A DNA stretch of 64,000 bases, taken from positions 282,633 through 346,632 of the forward strand of contig NZ_JACOGG010000002.1 in NCBI RefSeq assembly GCF_014284365.1, read 5' to 3'. Source of the DNA: Cognatundibacterium rugosum. GTDB lineage: Bacteria; Pseudomonadota; Gammaproteobacteria; Burkholderiales; Burkholderiaceae_D. The position numbers were made by a program, and so were the translations under genes. Shown piece after piece: positions 1 through 9,021 of this stretch. Within the stretch, counting starts at the first letter, position 1; each line of letters begins with the position of its first letter. The notes under the pieces are model-generated. The model did no database searches and was not told where the DNA came from. It saw only the letters and a program-made list of their open reading frames with translations.

Positions 1-618
1 GAGTTCCGTATCGCGGGTGCCCGTCAGCAGCAACACGGGTTGACGAATCGCCGACCAGGCCTGATCGGGAAAAATGATGCCCGGCCCTTGTGGTGACAAC
101 GCGATATAGCGGTCAAAGCTTTTCTGTGCGCGTATCTGCATCAGATTCTCAGCACCAGCTTCCATCATGGTGGTCGCTGCCCCCATGGAATGACCGATCA
201 ACACGCTGGCTTTCGCATTGCAGCGTGGCTGCGCCCACAGGCGCGCCGCATTGATGTCCAGTTGCCGTGCACGGTAAGCTGCGCTGTCGGTCACCATGCT
301 GGTCAGTGCGGACTGCAGATTGCCGGCACGCAGATGCCTGCGCAAGACATCGGTGCCACTGTCATGATGATCGGGCACCACCGTCAGCCAACCCTGTTCA
401 GCCAAGCCTTGCGCCAGATAGGCATAGCCTTGTTCTGAGCCACCGGCACCATGCGAAATCACCGCCACACCCTGACAAGCACCCGTGGCAGGATATACCA
501 GCGCATTGCGCACTTCCCCATCAGCACGTTCCAGACGAATCAGCTTAGCCGTTCCTGCCTGACACGGCATCAGGATGAAGCCCAACATGGCCGCCAGTAA
601 GATAGATCGCACACGCAT
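1..618 (-). CDS. alpha/beta hydrolase (dienelactone hydrolase-like), partial
   Basis: The gene is read from ATG at 618 towards the left edge and is cut by it, so about 206 N-terminal residues are visible and the C-terminus is missing. Residues 1-22 form a secretion signal (hydrophobic AAMLGFILMP, then a Cys and AxA-like region). The fold is an alpha/beta hydrolase: an oxyanion strand with HGAGGSEQGY and a nucleophile elbow IGHSMGAAT with Ser in GxSxG. A good ribosome site (CAGGAG) lies 6-7 bases before the ATG. This looks like a periplasmic or exported hydrolase of the dienelactone-hydrolase/PET-hydrolase-like superfamily; the substrate is unknown. The catalytic Asp and His are probably beyond the edge. 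Confidence 0.8.
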   Translation of the reverse strand, partial: MRVRSILLAAMLGFILMPCQAGTAKLIRLERADGEVRNALVYPATGACQGVAVISHGAGGSEQGYAYLAQGLAEQGWLTVVPDHHDSGTDVLRRHLRAGNLQSALTSMVTDSAAYRARQLDINAARLWAQPRCNAKASVLIGHSMGAATTMMEAGAENLMQIRAQKSFDRYIALSPQGPGIIFPDQAWSAIRQPVLLLTGTRDTEL

Positions 619-795
619 TATTCGCTCCTGCAACAAAACACCATCATGCCACCAGGCTTCGTTCAATGGATTCGTCATATTGTGACAAGTTGTAGACTGC
701 TACGGCCCAGACTGTTTTGCGCAAATTTGTGGATGACTGGTGTGCAGTTTGTCGCGTCAGAGTGGCATACTTCCTGTTTTGCCAGCGGAATTCAA

Positions 796-1428
796 ATGTT
801 ATCGATCTTGCTCACCCTCGCAGCATTGCACTGGATCGTGCTAGTGACGCCCGGCGCTAACTTTTTACTGGTCGGTCAGTTAGCCGCCAGCGGTCAGCGT
901 TCACAGGCACTGGCAGCCGCCGCCGGTATTACTTGCGTTACCCTGACCTGGGCCACACTCGCAGTGCTGGGCATCGGTATCGTGTTTCACGCCCATCCTG
1001 CTTTACGTCAGCTGGTGCAAGTAGCGGGGGGTCTGTATCTGCTGTATCTGGCCAGCAAACTGTGGCAGAGCAAGGGGCAGAGTCAAACCGTAACACCGCA
1101 GCAAATCCGCCTGAGAGCCGCATTCCGTATGGGCTTCCTGACCAATATCCTGAATCCGAAAACTGCACTGTTCTTTGGTAGCGTGTTTGCCACCGTGCTG
1201 CCAGCGCAACCAGACTGGCGTATGACGCTCAGTGCGGTGTTGCTGGTGTACGCCAATGCGATAATCTGGCATGTGTTTCTGGCGCTGGCGTTTTCGCATC
1301 CGGCGATACAAGGTCGCTACGACCGACAGCGCCAAAATCTGGGACGCTTTTCCAGCCTGATGGTCGGCCTGTTTGGCACCCGCCTTATCTGGACGACATT
1401 GCAGGAATTGCGGGGCAGATGGCTGTGA
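796..1428 (+). CDS. LysE/RhtB family amino-acid exporter
   Basis: A 210-residue inner-membrane protein with about six hydrophobic segments. The family N-terminus is visible as a hydrophobic helix followed by TPGANFLL, and the mid-protein signature G(F)LTNILNPKTALFF is typical of LysE/RhtB/ArgO transporters, which export amino acids or derivatives such as homoserine lactones by proton antiport. The open frame reaches back to 646, but the extra 50 residues are not hydrophobic and do not fit the family, so ATG 796 is chosen. It stands alone, divergent from the hydrolase at the left edge. The substrate cannot be told from sequence. Confidence 0.88.
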   Translation: MLSILLTLAALHWIVLVTPGANFLLVGQLAASGQRSQALAAAAGITCVTLTWATLAVLGIGIVFHAHPALRQLVQVAGGLYLLYLASKLWQSKGQSQTVTPQQIRLRAAFRMGFLTNILNPKTALFFGSVFATVLPAQPDWRMTLSAVLLVYANAIIWHVFLALAFSHPAIQGRYDRQRQNLGRFSSLMVGLFGTRLIWTTLQELRGRWL

Positions 1429-1825
1429 TGCGCTGAGCTGTCATCTGAAACTTCCGCCAGCACCCGCCCCCTGTTGCAAAAACATCATATCGTTTTACAG
1501 TTAATCTGCCTGAGCCTCATTGTCGGGGAAAACGATTTCCAGCTTAGCACTGACAGTAAAGTCCGCGTAGATATTAGCGTGCAAGCCATTTTTGCTTCAA
1601 AACCTGCACTGGCATTGAGTCTTCATTTTTTATTCCTTCAAATTTCTTATACCTGAAGGATGAATCTGGTTGGCCAGCGTAACGTCGTTTCCAAAAAAAA
1701 ATTGCATTCAGGCAAAATTAGAACTACATTTCTATACAACTTGTGGGCGACAGCAGCGCCACACAACAGCCTGAACTCATACCAACTGCTGACTCCATAC
1801 CACCATGGATACAGGGAGACTGTCT
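1429..1825. other. non-coding stretch between LysE-type gene and HNH-like gene
   Basis: No convincing intact gene. A 60-codon plus-strand frame (1474-1656) has no ribosome site and no family resemblance. On the minus strand lies the interrupted small frame described at 1501-1626. The part from about 1690 to 1745 is A/T-rich and could hold the promoter of the following gene. Confidence 0.5.
1501..1626 (-). pseudogene. small ORF interrupted by an in-frame UGA
   Basis: Reading the minus strand from ATG 1626, a strong ribosome site (GAAGGAAT, about 6 bases upstream) starts a frame MKTQCQCRF, then TGA (1597-1599), then SKNGLHANIYADFTVSAK and LEIVFPDNEAQAD before a TAA at 1501-1503. The part after the TGA has protein-like composition and stays in the same frame as the start. 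The simplest reading is a 41-residue protein broken by a Trp-to-stop change. Selenocysteine is possible in principle, but no clear stem-loop of the bacterial SECIS type follows the TGA. I do not recognise the family. Confidence 0.3.
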
Positions 1826-2122
1826 ATGCTGTTTGACGAAGCGATGAAGCTGCATATCTGGAATAAAGCCAGCACGGTTGATCATGTCGATGCCAGCACG
1901 TGGCGCCGCGATCAGTGTGGAGCCTGGATCAAATACACGGAATTTGGCAATCGCTTTTCAGACTATGGGTGGGAAATCGACTACATCCTGCCGCTGGCCG
2001 AAGGTGGCGTCCATGAAGAAAAAAATCTGCGCCCGTTACAATGGGAAAACCAGTTATCCAAACGCGAAGGCCGCCTGACCTGCGTATTACGAGCCATCGG
2101 TCCGGAAAATATGCGGATTTGA
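1826..2122 (+). CDS. HNH-endonuclease-like protein with altered active site
   Basis: A 98-residue protein. Residues about 50-80 read WEIDYILPLAEGG, then NLRPLQWENQLSK, which is the beta-beta-alpha metal layout of small HNH nucleases (usually D-H-I-x-P-x-x-x-GG...NL...N..K). The first motif His is replaced by Tyr (IDY instead of IDH), so catalysis is doubtful. ATG 1826 is preferred to the upstream in-frame ATG at 1805 because AGGGAG lies seven bases before it. There are no restriction-system neighbours. It could be an inactive nuclease fold that only binds DNA or metal, or a real variant. Confidence 0.6.
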   Translation: MLFDEAMKLHIWNKASTVDHVDASTWRRDQCGAWIKYTEFGNRFSDYGWEIDYILPLAEGGVHEEKNLRPLQWENQLSKREGRLTCVLRAIGPENMRI

Positions 2123-2177
2123 AATTTCTGAAGCAAGGGTAGCCTCCAAAGGGAAGCTGCCCGGTTCAGCGTACAAC

Positions 2178-2591
2178 TCAGGCTGCCGCTTCCACATAAC
2201 GCGCAAAATTGTCGAGTATCGCCTGCCAGCCTTGCTGTTGCTGTTCGCGCGGGTAGACGTTCTCCGGTTCAAACGTCACGGTAACCCTGACGCTGCTGTC
2301 TGCCTGCGTGACAAAATCGACTTGCGCCTGACGCTCACCAAAGCGGTAGGCGAGCCGCTGGCTAGGAACAACCTCTGTATAGACACCCGCGAAATCAAAA
2401 CCATGGCTGCCATCTTTCGCTTCCATGCGTGAAGAAAATGCCCCGCCTACCCGCAAATCCACCTGCGCTGCAGTGGTATGCCAATCTGCGGATGCCGCAT
2501 TCCATTGCTTGATGTCCTGCGGTGTGGTGTAAGCCTGCCAGACTTGTTCCGGTGTGGCCTTAATCGTCACGCTGACGCTGATATTGCTCAT
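2178..2591 (-). CDS. SRPBCC / AHSA1-type START-like domain protein
   Basis: A 137-residue single-domain protein of the Activator-of-Hsp90-ATPase-1 C-terminal-like (AHSA1) group in the SRPBCC superfamily. Typical signs are the opening beta strand with ATPEQVWQAYTTPQ, a strand-rich middle (FDFAGVYTEVVPSQRLAYRF) and the long C-terminal helix beginning QQGWQAILDNFARYVE. Such proteins bind hydrophobic ligands; a specific role cannot be assigned. ATG 2591 has an AAAGGAG ribosome site eight bases upstream; the TTG one codon earlier is unlikely. It follows the GNAT gene by 34 bases on the same strand, so the two may be co-transcribed. Confidence 0.82.
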   Translation of the reverse strand: MSNISVSVTIKATPEQVWQAYTTPQDIKQWNAASADWHTTAAQVDLRVGGAFSSRMEAKDGSHGFDFAGVYTEVVPSQRLAYRFGERQAQVDFVTQADSSVRVTVTFEPENVYPREQQQQGWQAILDNFARYVEAAA

Positions 2592-2625
2592 CAAATTAAC
2601 TCCTTTAAAGAAAAATTAGCAGGCC

Positions 2626-3168
2626 CTAGTCTGCCAGCGATCGCTGCATAAAACACCAGTGCGCCTGCCATTCAACCGGCACTTCTGTGCCAGCATAGGG
2701 TGGACAAGGCTCAAAACCATAACGCCGGTAAAGCCGCTGAGCAGGCTGCATAAATACTGCACTATCCAGGCACAGACGAGTGTAGCCAAATGCGCGGGCA
2801 TCAGCCAGTAAAGTCTGCATCAGGCTATCTGCCAGACCCAGACGCCGGTACGCGGGCCGCAGATAAACGCGTTTGAGTTCTGCCAGCTCTGTGCTCAGAC
2901 CTCGCAAGCCACCCATCCCTATACTGTGTCCATCCACCTGCAGCAAATAAAATATGCCCTGCGGTGGCGACTGCGTACAGACCGCTGCCAGCGCAGTCGG
3001 CAGATAATCCTGCAGCGGTAACTGCGGCGATATGGGCGAGCTGGCAGGCAGATCCTCGACCAGCGCCAGCTGACTGAAGACCCAGCCCAGATATTCCTCA
3101 TGCAAAGCCATCAGCTGCTGCTGATGGCGCTGTACGTCGGCAACCAGAATCTGTGGCGCTGTCATCAT
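2626..3168 (-). CDS. GNAT family N-acetyltransferase
   Basis: A 180-residue acetyl-CoA-dependent N-acetyltransferase. The GNAT core is clear: a strand with LKRVYLRPAYRRLGLADSLM, where RRLGLA is the acetyl-CoA pyrophosphate-binding motif (Q/R-x-x-G-x-A), followed by LCLDSAVFMQPAQRLYRRYGF, the family's C-terminal helix and strand. The substrate is unknown. Two adjacent ATGs (3168 and 3165) are both possible starts, and the ribosome site is weak. The SRPBCC gene follows 34 bases downstream on the same strand. Confidence 0.82.
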   Translation of the reverse strand: MMTAPQILVADVQRHQQQLMALHEEYLGWVFSQLALVEDLPASSPISPQLPLQDYLPTALAAVCTQSPPQGIFYLLQVDGHSIGMGGLRGLSTELAELKRVYLRPAYRRLGLADSLMQTLLADARAFGYTRLCLDSAVFMQPAQRLYRRYGFEPCPPYAGTEVPVEWQAHWCFMQRSLAD

Positions 3169-3297
3169 TCAAGAACCATTGATCAATAGCTTCGGGGGGT
3201 TTAAAAAGACACAGCCTGCTGTCTGATGAAGCTAGCGGCAACAGCTGTCTCCACACTACCTGCGCGGTTGCAATACCAACCCTGACCTGACACATCC

Positions 3298-3681
3298 TTA
3301 ATCGACATACGTCCAGCTGTCTGCGCCATCAAAATGCCGGATACGTATACCTTCAAGCAGCTCAGGGTCGAACAGCCGGCTATTCACGCCCACACGATCT
3401 GCCGGCCCACCATTGATTGTTTCCCAATGGGTCGCACAGCCGCAGATTTTACAATGCATGGTACAGATAGAGCGGGCACCCCAGAGGTATTGCGTGCTGT
3501 GTTCAGGATGGCCTACCATCTGCACCATATCGGCGCGATAAAATGCCCAGCGCGCGCCATTCCGACGGCAAATCGAGCAATTACATTCAACGACAAATTC
3601 CGGCATCGCAGGCACACTAATCTGCACCGCTCCACAATGGCAAGTAGCGACCAGCTGAAGCATGCTGTTATCCGGCTTCAT
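3298..3681 (-). CDS. GFA (glutathione-dependent formaldehyde-activating-like) zinc protein
   Basis: A 127-residue protein of the GFA/CENP-V fold. The zinc ligands are visible as CHCGAV, CNCSIC and CKICGC, with the family layout CxCG...CxCSxC...HCxxCGC. The name comes from one characterised member; most family members have unknown substrates. Its ATG overlaps the stop codon of the VOC gene upstream (ATGA at 3678-3681), so the two are translationally coupled and probably act together in a small detoxification step involving aldehydes or glutathione adducts; that last point is inference. Confidence 0.85.
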   Translation of the reverse strand: MKPDNSMLQLVATCHCGAVQISVPAMPEFVVECNCSICRRNGARWAFYRADMVQMVGHPEHSTQYLWGARSICTMHCKICGCATHWETINGGPADRVGVNSRLFDPELLEGIRIRHFDGADSWTYVD

Positions 3682-4064
3682 TGCCCTGCAGGTGGCTGCC
3701 AGAGTTCCACCTTATTGCCCTCCGGGTCGATCACCCAGCCAAATTCACCATACGCTGAGGACTCCGTTTTTTCCAGTACCTGACAGCCCTCTTCACGCAA
3801 GGCTGCCAGCAGCTCAGCCAAATCAGCGACACGGTAATTGATCATGAAGCTGGCGCGACCCGGCTCAAATTGGGCGTTTTGTTCAGCAGCAATCGACCAC
3901 ACCGTGCTGCCGCCCACAGGCTGACCAGCCTCATCCGCCCAGCTGAACGCCGCGCCGCCCCAGGGCTGCACATCGATACCCAGATGGCGCTGATACCAGG
4001 CCCGCAACGCGACTGCGTCTTTGGCCTGAAAAAAGATACCGCCTATTCCTGTTACACGTTGCAT
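3678..4064 (-). CDS. VOC (glyoxalase/bleomycin-resistance) family protein
   Basis: A 128-residue single VOC domain: two beta-alpha-beta-beta-beta modules, with the first module at GIGGIFFQAKDAVALRAWY and the second ending YGEFGWVIDPEGNKVELWQP, the usual C-terminal metal-ligand signature with Glu in VELWQ. The frame stays open to 4193, but the family start is ATG 4064, with GGGGAG just upstream. It overlaps the GFA gene by four bases. Substrate unknown; glyoxalase I-like or dioxygenase-like roles are both possible. Confidence 0.85.
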   Translation of the reverse strand: MQRVTGIGGIFFQAKDAVALRAWYQRHLGIDVQPWGGAAFSWADEAGQPVGGSTVWSIAAEQNAQFEPGRASFMINYRVADLAELLAALREEGCQVLEKTESSAYGEFGWVIDPEGNKVELWQPPAGQ

Positions 4065-4140
4065 GATCGCTCCCCGGTCAAGTGTGAAGCCCATTATAAA
4101 GATGCAATTGCAGCATCTGTGCTGAGCTGCAATGCTCAGA

Positions 4141-4183
4141 CACAAAAAACAACAGCCCGCCCAGTATTCGCTGAGCGGGCTGT
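4141..4183 (-). terminator. intrinsic terminator of the NAD-GDH gene
   Basis: A nine-pair stem, ACAGCCCGC (4152-4160) with GCGGGCTGT (4175-4183), is followed in minus-strand direction by a T-rich stretch (the A run at 4143-4149). It sits about 80 bases after the NAD-GDH stop codon. Confidence 0.8.
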
Positions 4184-4263
4184 CTGCCATCATATTGCGG
4201 CCGTGCTTGTTATCCCCGGCGTGCCTGCTTCAAAAAATCCGGGCACACCAGACACATGCCCCC

Positions 4264-7200
4264 TTAGGCCAGATGACGCAATTCACGCATCGCGACGGAG
4301 ACCGGTGCCAGATCGGCGGCCTGGGCGCTGATGGTGGATAACAGCGTATTCAGGCGTTCGATGGCTGTCAGATGGCGCTGACGCCAGTCGGCCAGCGTTT
4401 CCTGACGTGACAGCAGGCCACGTGTGATCTGACTCGCAATCGAATACACATCATCACGCGCACTGCCACGCGCCTGCGTCTGCCACAGCGTATCCGTCGG
4501 CAGGCGGTTGATCTGATTGCGCCAGCCACTCAGTCCCAGCTCATCATCCACCCCGAAATACGCACGTGCGGTGGTTTCGATGTCATTACCAGTGCTGCCA
4601 GCCAGATCGACCAGATCCAGTGCCGGGAAGATGAATTCCAGCGCGGTCAGGTCTTGTGCCAGTTTCGCTTCCACACCTGCCTGCGTCAGTGCATCGGCCT
4701 CATGCTGCCAGGCCGCACGGGCATTAGCAGGCAGCCAGTTTTCCAGCTGGCCACGCAGTTCACGTGCGGCTGGCTGGAAGCGCTGAATCAGGGTAGGCAT
4801 ATCACTGCTCTGGGCACGGATACGCAACATCCAGCGCGAAGCACGCTGGGTGATGGCGATCAGTTTCGACAACAGATCCAGCTGCAACTTGCCATCGACT
4901 TTGTAATCGAGCGCATCGATCTGATCCCACAAGACTTCCAGATCGAAAATCTCACGCGCCAGCGTGAAGGCACGGATCACATCCGCAGCACTGGCACCGG
5001 CTTCAGAGGCGATGAAATTGACGAACGTCGCACCGGCGCGGTTGACCACGGTGTTGGTGATATAGGTCGCAATGATTTCACGCTTGAGCGGATGGGCTGC
5101 AATCGCGTCGGCGAAACGCTCAGACAAAACTTGCGGGAAGTAAGCCTTGAGCGCACGGCTGAAGAAAGGATCATCCGGCAAATTCGATGCCACCAGTTCA
5201 TCGAACACCGACATCTTGGCATAGGCCAGCACCACAGCACCTTCCGGTGCAGTCAAGCCTTGCTTACGCGCTTTGCGATGGAAGATTTCTTCATCGCTAG
5301 GCAGGTATTCAATCGCGCGGTTCAGACGGCCTTGCTTCTCCAGGGTCTGCATCAGTCTTTGCTGACCATCGAGCACATATAGCGGCCGGTGCGCGGCAAT
5401 ATCCAGTGCCTGACTTTGATAGTAATTATCAGTCAGCACCAGATGGCCGACTTCATCCGTCATCGAGGCCAGCAAGTCATTGCGCTGTTTGAGCGTGAGA
5501 TCACCGGCTTCAACAATCGCACCAACCAGAATTTTGATATTCACTTCATGGTCGGAGCAATCCACACCGGCCGAATTATCAATCGCATCGGTATAAATGC
5601 GGCCACCTTTTTGCGCGAATTCGATGCGGCCATTCTGAGTACAGCCGAGGTTGCCGCCTTCAGCCAGCACTTTGCAGCGCAGCTCATTGCCGTTGACGCG
5701 GAAGGCATCACCGGCCTTGTCACCGACCTGGGCATGGGTTTCAAACGTGGCTTTGACATAGGTGCCGATTCCGCCGTTATACAGCAGGTCGACTGGTGCC
5801 TGCAAAATCACACGCAACAATTCCACCGGCGTCAGTTCTTCCGTTTCCACACCCAGCACGGCGCGAGCCTGAGGGCTCAGACGTATCGATTTAGCGCTGC
5901 GCGGATACACGCCACCACCTTCGGAAATCAGCTTCTTATCGTAGTCATCCCAGCTAGAGCGCGGCAGATTGAACAGACGCTGACGCTCTTTAAATGAGGT
6001 GGCCACATCCGGTGCCGGATCGATGAAAATATGACGGTGATCGAAAGCAGCAACCAGCTTAATCTGTTCCGATAACAGCATGCCGTTACCAAACACGTCA
6101 CCCGACATATCGCCGATACCCGCCACTGTGAACGGTGTCGTCTGGGTATTGATGCCCATGGAGCGGAAATGGCGCTTGACCGATTCCCAGGCACCGCGCG
6201 CGGTAATGCCCATCTTCTTGTGATCGTAACCCACCGAACCACCGGAAGCGAAAGCATCACCTAACCAGAAACCGTAATCCGCTGATACGCCGTTGGCGAT
6301 ATCAGAGAAAGTCGCCGTGCCTTTATCCGCCGCCACCACCAGATAAGGATCATCCGGATCATGGCGCACCACTTGCGCCGGTGCCACCACCGCGCCTTTG
6401 ACGATATTGTCAGTAATGTCCAGCAGGCCGGACAGGAAGATCTTATAGCAAGCCACGCCTTCAGCCTGATAGGCTTCGCGTTCGGACGCCGGCGGTGCAT
6501 TTTTCAGCACAAAGCCGCCTTTGGAACCAACCGGTACGATCACGGTATTCTTGACTTGCTGCGCTTTGACCAGACCCAGAATCTCAGTACGGAAATCCTC
6601 GCGCCGGTCAGACCACCTCAAGCCACCGCGCGCGACTTTGCCGCCGCGTAAATGCACACCTTCCACCCGTGGCGAATAGACCCAGATTTCAAACAAAGGC
6701 TTAGGCTCAGGCACGCCCGGCACTTCACGCGGGTTGAGTTTAAAACTCATGTAAGGCTTGAATTGCCCATCGGCCGTGGTTTGCCACAAATTGGTACGCA
6801 GGGTCGCCATGATGGTGGCGTAGAACTGGCGCAGGATGCGGTCTTCATCCAGGCTGGCGACATTGGCCAGCTCCGCTTCCAGCTTCTCTTTGATTTGCTG
6901 CTGCGCTGTTTCACGGTCACCCGCAAAATCAGGCTTAAAGCGGGCACCAAATAACTCAGCGATCAGCTGGGTGATCGCGGCATTCTTATTCAGTGCCGCT
7001 TCGATATACGTCTGGCTGTAAGCAAAGCCCAGTTGTTTGAAGTAGCGGGCACAGGCGCGTAACACAGCGATAGAGCGCGCATCAAGTGCGGTATTGAGTA
7101 CCAGACGGTTCAGATCATCGCTCTCCACATCGCCTTTCCAGACTTGCGAGAACAGGGTTTCAAACCTGCCCTTGATCGCGGATAAATCCGTCGTCGCAGG

Positions 7201-9021
7201 CAGTTGCAGACCCAGATCATGTATCCACAGATTGTCATTGCCATTCAGGATCTGGTAAGGATGCTCGTCCAGCACGCGCGCACCCATGTGCTCCAGTACC
7301 GGCAAGGAATCAGACAAGGCGACTTTGCTGGTGTTATAGATCTTAAAGCGCAGTACGCCTGCCTCCGCATCGAGCGGGCGATACAGCTTGACCACCATCG
7401 GTGCAGCGGGCGTCAGGCTGGCCAGCATTTCTGCATCCTCGGCGCCAACCAGCGCCGAGAAATCTTCACGATAGGCAGTTGGGAAAGCGTCGGAAAAACG
7501 GTTGGCCAGCGCCAGCCCGCCACCTTCGCCATGGGTGCGCAGTAATTCTGCAGTACAGTCATCTTCCCAGCGCTGCGCCAGCTTGGCGATACGGGCTTCG
7601 AGTGCGCCCAGATTCACATTTTGTGGTGCGCGTTCCTTGGCTCTGACCTGGTAATGAATACGGGCCAGCGGACTATCGGTCAGCATAGGCGTGAATTCTA
7701 TCGACTGACCATTGAGTGCATACATCAATTCGTTGCCGACTTTGACGCGTAATTCCGTGTTGTAGCGGTCACGCGGCACAAACACCTGCGCTGAAGTGAA
7801 GCGGCCAAACGGATCACGGCGCAGGAACAGACGGGTGCGCTGGCGCTCTTGCAGACGCAGGATGCCTATCGCGTGCTCCGTCAGGGTTGCAGTGTCGATC
7901 TGGAATAACTCATCGCGCGGATAATCATCCAAAATCGCTTGCAAGGCTTTGGCTGCATGGCTTTGCGGCACCACGCCGGAACTTTGCATGACGTCTGCCA
8001 CGCGTTGACGTACGCGCGGGATTTCGCTGACCGGTGCAGAATACGCGGTGGACGTGTACAAACCCAGGAAGCGCGATTCACCGATCACTTTACCTTGTTC
8101 GTCATAGCGTTTAATCGCGACATAATCGAGCCAGGCCGGACGGTGTATGGTGGCGCGTGTCATCGCCTTGGTCACCAGCAGCGTCTCATCGGACTCCATG
8201 ATGGCCTGCACTTCTGGCGGCAGATAAGCCAGGCTGGTCTGTACTTTGCCACGCAAAATACCCAGACCGGATTCAGGAATCGCCACCAGCGTGACTTTAT
8301 CGCCATCCTTGCGCAACTCGTAATCGCGCGCACCGAGGAAAGTAAAGTGACGGTCTTCCAGCCAGCGCAGGAAGGCCACGCCTTCATTGGCGGTCTGCGC
8401 CGGTGCATGCTTCTCACAAGCGCTGCTGACTTGCTGCACACGTTCCAGCATGGCGGACCAGTCGGTCACAGCGGCACGTACATCGGCCAGCACCGCCAGT
8501 AATTCTTTCGCCAACACCTGCTGATCCGCTGCACTCACGATGCGGTCGCATTCGACCATGATCAGCGATTCAACCGGATCATCGCGGCCAGCAGCCTTGG
8601 CAGCCGCGACCGAACTGACGGCACTGATCTGTCCCTGCGCATTGCGTTGCACGCTCATCAGCGGATGCACGATCCAGTGCGCGGTACGGCCACTGCGGTT
8701 AATCGCCATCGTGACCGAATCCACCAGAAAAGGCATATTGTCATTGACGATCTGCACGACCGTGTGTTCGCTCACGAAGCCGTCTTCGGCCAGCGTAGGA
8801 TTAAACACCCTGACGGCAGGCGTGGCGGCGGCACGTGGTGCATCCAGTAAACGCCAATGCGCATTTGCCTGTGCAAAGAGGGTGGCTGGCCCACGGGTCG
8901 TGATTTCGTCGGGATCGGTGTTCTCGAAATAAGCTGCCAAAAAAGGACCTTGTCGGTCAGCAGCAGGGCCAGGATGGGCTTGCGCATAAGCGATCAGCTC
9001 TACGAAGTGCGTGGTGGTCAT
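4264..9021 (-). CDS. NAD-specific glutamate dehydrogenase, large 180-kDa type
   Basis: A 1585-residue cytoplasmic enzyme that oxidatively deaminates glutamate to 2-oxoglutarate and ammonia with NAD+. Length and layout match the large bacterial NAD-GDH class: a long N-terminal ACT-like/regulatory half, then the catalytic core with RGGKVARGGLRWSDR near residue 800, the substrate-lysine motif PVGSKGGFVLK near 832, and the nucleotide-binding part with VAGIGDMSGDVFGNGML near 970. ATG 9021 has AGGAG six bases upstream. It is a single-gene transcript, flanked by about 570 bases upstream and an intrinsic terminator downstream. Confidence 0.95.
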   Translation of the reverse strand: MTTTHFVELIAYAQAHPGPAADRQGPFLAAYFENTDPDEITTRGPATLFAQANAHWRLLDAPRAAATPAVRVFNPTLAEDGFVSEHTVVQIVNDNMPFLVDSVTMAINRSGRTAHWIVHPLMSVQRNAQGQISAVSSVAAAKAAGRDDPVESLIMVECDRIVSAADQQVLAKELLAVLADVRAAVTDWSAMLERVQQVSSACEKHAPAQTANEGVAFLRWLEDRHFTFLGARDYELRKDGDKVTLVAIPESGLGILRGKVQTSLAYLPPEVQAIMESDETLLVTKAMTRATIHRPAWLDYVAIKRYDEQGKVIGESRFLGLYTSTAYSAPVSEIPRVRQRVADVMQSSGVVPQSHAAKALQAILDDYPRDELFQIDTATLTEHAIGILRLQERQRTRLFLRRDPFGRFTSAQVFVPRDRYNTELRVKVGNELMYALNGQSIEFTPMLTDSPLARIHYQVRAKERAPQNVNLGALEARIAKLAQRWEDDCTAELLRTHGEGGGLALANRFSDAFPTAYREDFSALVGAEDAEMLASLTPAAPMVVKLYRPLDAEAGVLRFKIYNTSKVALSDSLPVLEHMGARVLDEHPYQILNGNDNLWIHDLGLQLPATTDLSAIKGRFETLFSQVWKGDVESDDLNRLVLNTALDARSIAVLRACARYFKQLGFAYSQTYIEAALNKNAAITQLIAELFGARFKPDFAGDRETAQQQIKEKLEAELANVASLDEDRILRQFYATIMATLRTNLWQTTADGQFKPYMSFKLNPREVPGVPEPKPLFEIWVYSPRVEGVHLRGGKVARGGLRWSDRREDFRTEILGLVKAQQVKNTVIVPVGSKGGFVLKNAPPASEREAYQAEGVACYKIFLSGLLDITDNIVKGAVVAPAQVVRHDPDDPYLVVAADKGTATFSDIANGVSADYGFWLGDAFASGGSVGYDHKKMGITARGAWESVKRHFRSMGINTQTTPFTVAGIGDMSGDVFGNGMLLSEQIKLVAAFDHRHIFIDPAPDVATSFKERQRLFNLPRSSWDDYDKKLISEGGGVYPRSAKSIRLSPQARAVLGVETEELTPVELLRVILQAPVDLLYNGGIGTYVKATFETHAQVGDKAGDAFRVNGNELRCKVLAEGGNLGCTQNGRIEFAQKGGRIYTDAIDNSAGVDCSDHEVNIKILVGAIVEAGDLTLKQRNDLLASMTDEVGHLVLTDNYYQSQALDIAAHRPLYVLDGQQRLMQTLEKQGRLNRAIEYLPSDEEIFHRKARKQGLTAPEGAVVLAYAKMSVFDELVASNLPDDPFFSRALKAYFPQVLSERFADAIAAHPLKREIIATYITNTVVNRAGATFVNFIASEAGASAADVIRAFTLAREIFDLEVLWDQIDALDYKVDGKLQLDLLSKLIAITQRASRWMLRIRAQSSDMPTLIQRFQPAARELRGQLENWLPANARAAWQHEADALTQAGVEAKLAQDLTALEFIFPALDLVDLAGSTGNDIETTARAYFGVDDELGLSGWRNQINRLPTDTLWQTQARGSARDDVYSIASQITRGLLSRQETLADWRQRHLTAIERLNTLLSTISAQAADLAPVSVAMRELRHLA

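Noticed and set aside
1597..1599. Selenocysteine codon in the small ORF
   Set aside because: No convincing hairpin of bacterial SECIS type follows the TGA, and the residue context (RF-stop-SKNG) is not a known selenoprotein motif; a nonsense mutation is simpler.
1474..1656. 60-codon plus frame
   Set aside because: No ribosome site and no family resemblance; the opposite strand has a better supported interrupted frame.
4654..8932. Several 100-240 codon plus-strand frames inside the NAD-GDH gene
   Set aside because: All are antisense shadows of one long, well-conserved enzyme.
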